Below are positions 58,232 through 64,000 of a stretch of DNA of 64,000 nucleotides, one piece after another. Location of the stretch: positions 496,001-560,000 of the forward strand of contig SWDT01000003.1 of assembly GCA_009193035.1 (NCBI GenBank), in the 5' to 3' direction. A model generated the notes under the pieces. The model was not told the origin of the DNA. It was given only the letters and a program-made list of their open reading frames with translations, and did not search any database. The first letter of the stretch is position 1. Every line of letters begins with the position of its first letter. A program made the translations under genes and the position numbers. Origin of the DNA: Halicephalobus mephisto. Its lineage: Eukaryota; Nematoda; Chromadorea; Rhabditida; Panagrolaimidae.

Positions 58232-61200
58232 TTAAGATCTGACAGGATGAATGATGTTTGTTCCGCTTCTGGACGACCTTTGGGATTCTGTATCGTCGTC
58301 ACCGATGATGTGATTCAGATCCAGAGCTCCCAGTCTGGCTTGATGGACGTCCATGTTGAACTGGGCTATCGTAGCGATGCTCAAAGATGACATGTACAGT
58401 GTCTGCACCACTCTGCAAAAATTTCATCAATTTGAAAAATAAAATTATTAAAAAAATTAAAATATTAAAATATTAAAAAATACTAAAAATAAAATTATTA
58501 AAAATATTAAAAAAATATAAAATTATTAAAAATAAAAATATTAAAAATCTTAAAAAATAAAGTTATTAAAAATATTAAAAAAATAAAATTATTAAAAATA
58601 AAAATATTAAAAATTTTTTAAATTTAAAAATATTAAATTATTAAACAATTAAAAATAAAATTATTAAAAATATTAAAAAATTGAAAAATATCATAAATAT
58701 TAAATTATTAAAAGTATTAAATTATTAAAAAATTTAAAAAATTTAAAAAATATTTAAATTTAAAAATATTAGAAAATTTAAAAAAATAAAATTATTAAAA
58801 ATTTTAAAAATTTTTAAATTTAAAAATATTTAATTACCAAAAATATTAAATTATTAAAAAATTTTAAAAATTAAAAAAGTTTTAAAAGTTTTTATAAAAT
58901 TTTTAAAAAAGTTACTTGTAGAGAACAATGGGTCGAACTAGGTTTTCGACGACGAGGAAACAGCCGATGAGATAAGCTAGAGCCTGAGTCAATTGAGGAA
59001 CGGCGACGATGAAGGCGAATCTGAAGGCCTGAGTCACGACCACGGACGAGAGTCGATGGAAACTGAAACTTAGATACTGATCGTGATGTCCGGAAATTTC
59101 AGATAGACTTTCTCCGACTTCTGAATCTGACATGTTTTCGAAAGTCCTCAAACCAATCTGAAATAATTACAGTAATCCAAAGAAAAAATTTTTTTTTTAC
59201 TTTTGCTTTTTCATTTTTTTCAGAAATGGCTCTTTTAAGATGGATGTCGGCGATTCTGAAAACGAAGTACTGTGCTACGGCCTGGATCCCGAAGCAGACG
59301 GAGCAGAAGAAAGCACTTGGGACGTTTTTTTCGAAAACAAAAGCGACTCCGAACGCCAGCGAAAAAACGCCGACGGTGAAGTTCGAAAGTCTGACGTCAA
59401 AAGCCTGAAAATGTTTAACTTTATTTTATAATGTTTAATTTTACATTTTTCTCTGATTCTGGAGCAAAATTTGAATATTTTAAAATTTTGAAAGTTATAA
59501 AAAATACAGCAATCAAATTTCGACATCGATATTAACAAAGTTCAACTTCAATTTTAAAAGTTAAAATTATCTGAATTTCAAAAGTCAAAATTGGAAGTAA
59601 AAATTCAACTTCAAAATTGAAAGTTAAAATTGACTAAATTTCAAAAGTCAAAATTGAAAGTTAAAGTTCAACTTCAATTTTAAAAATTAAAATTATCTGA
59701 ATTTTAAAACTCAAAATTTAAAGTTAAAGTTCAACTTCAAAATTGAAAGTTAAAATTGATTTCGAAATTTGATTAATTTTAAATTCCAAAATTCAACGTC
59801 AAAATTGAAAGTTAAAATTAACTGAATTTCAAAAGTCAATGTTGACAGTCAGAGTTCGATATCAATATTGATTTTGACTATCAACTTTGATGTCGAACTT
59901 TGACTGTCAACCTTGATTTCAAACTTTGACATTCAACTTTGATGATTAACTTTAATTTCAATTTTCAATTTTCGATTTTCAAATTTAAATATAATTGTCA
60001 ACTTTGAAGTCGAACTTTTACTTCCGAATTCGACCTCAAACTTTGATTGTTAACTTTGCTAAAATAAATCACATAATTCCAAATTTCAAACTGCAACATT
60101 TTAATCTTCTGAATCCTGAAGCCTAATTCTCATTCTGATTCCAGATTCAGAATCTGTCTGGTTACTGTATTCTAAATATTTTAAAAATTTTAAAACATCT
60201 AAATTTAATTCCAAAAATGTGCAAAATTACGTAAAATAAATTTTAAAATTGTTCAAAAAAAACTTACGGATTTACATTGATTTGCGGATTTCGTAACCAA
60301 AGACACCATAGATTGACGGACAGAATCCGGAAGGTTCGGACCGTGTCTGTCTGTGAAGTCCGTGTAGACCGAGCATCTGACTTCCTTCGCTATCGATTCC
60401 CCGTTTCGAGCATAGATTATCGTCTGAAATAAATTCGTGAATTTTATTCGTGATTATATAAAAAAAGCAACTTTTAGTTTTTTAACAATTACAAAATGTA
60501 ACACAATCGTCACATTTTTATGAATATTTGACTTTTGTCACAAAAATTTAAAAATAATAATGACGATTTTTATTTGTTATTATGCCAGAAACTACGTTTT
60601 TTATGTAGAGATTTTGGATAGTGTCTATTTCGAACTCAAATCAGGGCTTTCTAGTCACTATCCAAAGTCTCTGTACACAAAAAGCGTAACTTTTGGTTTC
60701 TTAACAATTGCGAAAAATAACACAATCGTCACATTTTCCATTAATACAGTAGAACTTGGATATAAGATACCTCCGTTATAACATATCTCACATTATAACA
60801 TACAGTGTGAGTGTGTTTGATTAGTCTGTCTTCAAATTTATCCCCGCTATGATATATCTTATAATATACGCTTTGGCCGGTCCCTAGGGGATATCCCATA
60901 TCCAAGTTCGACCGTATAATAAATATTTTTAATGTTTTGTACTCTCGTTCCAGTGCTACAGTAGTTTCAATTTCCACAACATTAAAAACTAAAAATTAAT
61001 TTTACATTAATTTTAAAATTTTTATTAAATTTTAAAAATTTCCAAATATTAAATTTTAGGAAACTTTTAATTTTTAAAATTTCCAAAGTTTTTAAAATTA
61101 TTAATGAATTTTCGAAACTTTTTAATTTTATAAATTTGCAAAACTTTTTAATTTTATAAAATTGCAAAACTTTTTAATTTTATAAAATTTCAAAACTTTT

Positions 61201-63960
61201 TAATTTTATAAATTTTCGAAACTTTTTAATTTTATAAATTTGCAAAAAAAACTTACACAAAAAATTCCAGCAAGACACGTGATAATCCCGGCAACGAGGT
61301 ACTTCCAGGAGATGGTCACAGCTTCAGAAAAAAAAGGTTCTAAAAATTACATAAAACAACTTTATAAAAAATATATTTAAAGTAATTTTACAAAAAATAA
61401 TTTTAAAAAAAATATTTAAAGTAATTTTTTAAAATATAAAATTATTTTACAAAATATAAAGTAATTTAAAAAAATATAAAGTAATTTCACAAAAAATATT
61501 TAAAGAAATTTTTTAAAAAATATTTAAAGTAATTTTTTAAAATATAAAATAATTTTAAAAAATATTAAAAATAGTTTTACAAAAAAAAATAATTTTTTAA
61601 AAAATAAAATAATTTTATAAAAATAAAACAATTTTATAAAAACTCTTACCTGTTCTTCCAATTTTATAAAATTCATAAAGATCACCATTGAGTTTCGTGA
61701 AAGTCGGAGGAGCAGCGGCGAAAATCAAACAAAAAATAAATCCTAATCCGTAAATTTTCTTTTTCAAAGCTGATTTTCTTAAAAAAATAAATCCCGAACA
61801 ATTTTTTGGATGAAAACTTTCTGAATAATTTCCTATTTCATTTTTGAAAAACTTTAATAAAAAAGTTTTTCTTTTCGATTCTGAATTTTCTTGGATTACG
61901 GTAGGATTAGGATCTTCTTGGATTACGGTAGAATTAGGATCTTCTTGGATTACTGTAGGATTGGGATTTTCTTGGATTACGGTAGAAATAGGAACTTCTT
62001 GGATTACGGTAGGATTGGGATTTTCTTGGGCTACTGTAGAATTAGGATTTCCTTGGATTACTGTAGGATTAGGATTTTCTTGGATTACTGTGGAATTAGA
62101 ATTTTCTTGGATTACGGTAGAAGTTGATTTTGAATTCTGGAGGAGGTTTTGGACATGGCTTAGGGCAAATCTGGATCGGTAGAGATTTTTCAAATTTAAA
62201 TGAATTTGACCGAATTTCATTGCCGCTGGCATTATGCTACAGGCGATGACGAAGATGTACCCCGGATTCGTCATTAAAGAGTTGTCAATGAGCCAATTAC
62301 CGTACAATGCCCCGAGGCCCATTCCGACGTAAATAAATAATTGAGGACTTCCGACGAGAATTCCGCTAAAAATCGATTTTCTGATTCCGATTCTGAATTG
62401 TTTTTCACAATGGTTTCTGTAGGTCGAAGACGTCTTCAGGGCTTCTGAAGTTTTTGCATTTAATTTTTGTTCTTTTTTAAAATCAGAATTCAGAAATAAA
62501 TTAAAAATAAAAATCCAAAAAAATGAAAAAATTCCGAGGCCGAAGACGGGAAACGTCAGCCGGGGATTCAGACGGAACGAGATCAGAACCGCCGTCAGGA
62601 TCTGCGAAATACTAGAAATAACATTCGGCAAAGATTCCGTCAACGATGTAGAAATTTTTTCAATATCTGTTTCAAATTTTTCATTTTTTTCATTATTTAA
62701 ATTATTTTGAAAAAAATCCAATTTTTGTGAAATTAATAATCGAAAATATTTTCTTCGGATTCTTCTGACGACCTTCAGACTCACCAATCGGAAACAGACA
62801 AATTGTAAAAAAGCAATTATTGTCAAAAATATTGCTCCAGAAACGAAATACAGTAATAAAGGAGTAGTCTTCGCCCTGAAGGCATCTGAAGCCGGCTCCA
62901 CCATCACGAAGACGTCCAGAAGCCATCCGACGACACACACAAGATGAGGAATTCCGGCTCCAGTGAAAATCGCCAAAATTGATCCGACAAAAAGAAAAGC
63001 ATAATCTCTAATGGCCAAATAATCTCTCTGAAACGGATAAATCAGATCCAAATCCGAAATCTTTACTATTTCATCAAAATCAATAACCAAACTTCGAGAT
63101 CAAAGTTGGTAGTAAAACTTCGAAGTCAAAGTTGACAGTAAAACTTCGAAGTCAAAGTTGACAGTAAAACTCCGAGACCAAAGTTGATAGTAAAATTTCA
63201 AAGTCAAAGTTGGACATCAAAAGTAATGACAGAACTTCAAAATAAGAGTTTGAAATCAAAGTTTGAAGTTAGAGGTGACAATTAGACTTTGAACTTTGAT
63301 TGTTAACATTGATATTAAAGTTTTACCATTACTTTTGATGTTGAATATTGATGTTGAACTTTGATTATCAACTTTGATTGTCAACTTTGATGTTGAACAT
63401 TGATGTAGAACTTTGATGCTGAACTTTGATTATAAACTTTGATGCAGAACGTTGACTATCAATTTTAATTGTCAACTTTGATGTCAAAATATGACTATCG
63501 ACTTTGACTATCAGCTTTGACTATTAACTTTGACTATCAACTTTGAATACAAACTTTGATATAGAACTTTGACTATTAACTTTGACTATTAACTTTGAAT
63601 ACAAACTTTGATATAGAACTTTGACTATTAACTTTGAATACAAACTTTGATATAGAACTTTGACTATTAACTTTGACTATTAACTTTGAATACAAACTTT
63701 GATATAGAACTTTGACTATTAACTTTGATTGTTAACTTTGATATAGAACTTTGATTGTCAACTTTGATATAGAACTTTGACTATTAACTTTGATTATAAA
63801 CTTTGATATAGAACTTTGACTATTAACTTTGATGTTAAAGTTTTATCGTTACTTTTGATCTTGAACTTTGATTGTCAACTTTTAGTAAAACAAAACACTG
63901 TAAACTTACTAAAGAAATAAAATCCTTGAATCCAGGTTTGGTATTTTTTTTATCTGTCAT
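58232..63960 (-). CDS. ABCB/P-glycoprotein-like protein lacking nucleotide-binding domains
   Basis: Exons 63960-63910, 63060-61650, 61339-61257, 60423-60268, 59404-59201, 59157-58916 and 58412-58232 give 775 residues (full P-glycoproteins have about 1280). Domain 1 (residues about 18-325) has six helices in P-gp order, starting YAFLFVGSILAIFTGAGIPH and ending NPGYIFVIACSIMPAAMKFGQ; its second cytoplasmic loop looks shortened. Residues about 330-411 are a 9-residue repeat (TVIQENPNP). Domain 2 follows with GLGFIFCLIFAAAPPTF, the ARNGESIAKEVRCSVYTDF helix (compare AGEILTKRLRYMVF) and the last helices in exons 6-7. The protein ends soon after. No Walker A, LSGGQ or Walker B motif occurs in either half, so ATP-driven transport by itself is excluded; partnering or regulation is a guess. 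The acceptor at 63061 (GTAAAG) is weak, and the gene may start beyond the window. Confidence 0.75.
58413..58915. repeat. ABC-like gene intron 6, ATTAAAAATATTAAAA microsatellite
   Basis: The intron is almost entirely ATTATTAAAAATATTAAAAAA repeat between the GTAACT donor (58915) and TTTGCAG acceptor (58413). Confidence 0.8.
59405..60267. repeat. ABC-like gene intron 4, AAAGTTCAACTTCAAAATTG array
   Basis: 59535-60060 is a diverged array of 18-base-like modules (AAAGTTAAAATTGACTGAAT, TTCAAAAGTCAAAATTGA), turning at about 59860 into the complementary sense (CAACTTTGATGTCGAACTTT), so the two halves can pair. Confidence 0.75.
60424..60744. mobile_element. Palindromic element in ABC-like gene intron 3
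   Basis: TGTAGAGATTTTGGATAGTG (60604-60623) and its near-complement CACTATCCAAAGTCTCTG (60656-60673) make a 20-base stem that extends outward with mismatches to about 60570 and 60700. A further direct copy of the right flank (AACACAATCGTCACATTTT) lies at 60500-60518. It is non-coding and probably a miniature transposon. Confidence 0.6.
60747..60914. mobile_element. 168-bp MITE, Tc1/mariner-type ends
   Basis: CAGTAGAACTTGGATAT at 60747-60763 is matched at 15 of 17 positions by the complement of 60898-60914 (CGGTCGAACTTGGATAT). TA flanks both ends (60745-60746 and 60915-60916), as in TA-target insertions. CAGTrGAACyTsG ends with TAACATA interiors resemble pogo/Tigger-type termini. No transposase is present. 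Confidence 0.7.
60980..61256. repeat. ABC-like gene intron 3, proximal 27-bp repeat
   Basis: Six copies of CTTTTTAATTTTATAAATTTGCAAAA immediately beside the exon donor. Confidence 0.8.
61340..61649. repeat. ABC-like gene intron 2, AAAGTAATTTTTTAAAATAT repeat
   Basis: The whole intron is a short AT-rich tandem repeat (20-30 base units). Confidence 0.75.
61880..62130 (-). repeat. Coding 27-bp repeat in the ABC-like protein
   Basis: About nine units of 27 bases encoding TVIQENPNP and variants; on the plus strand the unit is TTGGATTACGGTAGGATTAGG plus TTTTCT. Substitutions favour Asn/Pro/Ser exchanges and keep the frame. Two plus-strand frames are also open across it, giving shadow ORFs. Confidence 0.9.
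63061..63909. repeat. ABC-like gene intron 1, AACTTTGACTATTAACTTTGATATAG array
   Basis: 63090-63880 is built of 18-base-like modules (AACTTTGACTATTAACTTTG, ATATAGAACTTTGA). The first 150 bases carry the opposite sense (AACTTCGAAGTCAAAGTTGA), so the array is partly self-complementary. It resembles the intron 4 array of the same gene. Confidence 0.8.
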
Positions 63961-64000
63961 CTGGGATAGTAAATTCTGAAAAGTTAAAAATCAAAAATTA

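Noticed and set aside
61844..62182. Plus-strand open frames of WITVGLGFS type
   Set aside because: They are antisense readings of the 27-bp repeat in the ABC-like coding exon; the minus frame continues the transmembrane domains.

Overview
The window looks like nuclear DNA from a nematode, most likely a rhabditid. The evidence is about 40-50 nt introns with GTAAGT donors and TTTTAG/TTTCAG acceptors, acceptor-like signals directly in front of several start codons (as expected for spliced-leader trans-splicing), very AT-rich intergenic DNA, recurrent CTACAGTA-type repeats, and a histidine phosphatase of a type I know from worms. No bacterial, viral or CRISPR structure was seen. Species was not determined.

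I could assemble eleven protein-coding genes, ten with multi-exon models whose lengths are exact multiples of three. From the left: 1-6690 holds repeats and no convincing gene. 6691-12358 is a minus-strand cluster transcribed SCO1 (cytochrome oxidase copper chaperone), TFIIF alpha (RAP74), then a FLYWCH zinc-finger protein, with gaps of only 107 and 183 nt, a possible operon. A plus-strand histidine phosphatase gene is nested in the first intron of TFIIF alpha. 12930-26800 is UTP20, a 2650-residue ribosome-biogenesis HEAT-repeat protein. Its eighth intron contains a complete minus-strand gene for a chaoptin-like leucine-rich-repeat surface protein.

26801-39412 is mostly tandem repeats. A carbonic-anhydrase-related secreted protein spans 30412-39412, with its signal-peptide exon 6.6 kb from the next exon. 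It is convergent with an NKAIN-family membrane protein (40105-45506, minus) that has an unusually long tail. 45507-52437 is repeat-rich intergenic DNA with a large foldback element. THOC1 (52438-56018, plus) follows, then a small secreted protein of unknown function. The right end (58232-63960, minus) encodes an ABCB/P-glycoprotein-like protein that keeps both transmembrane domains but has no nucleotide-binding domain; a 9-residue repeat sits where the first should be. This NBD-less transporter-like protein is the most unusual item in the window.

Functionally the genes are unrelated: transcription initiation (TFIIF alpha), mRNA export (THOC1), rRNA processing (UTP20), respiratory chain assembly (SCO1), and membrane or secreted proteins (LRR, carbonic-anhydrase-related, NKAIN, ABC-like). 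All exon boundaries were called by eye from splice consensus, reading frame and remembered family sequences; no alignment or expression data were available.
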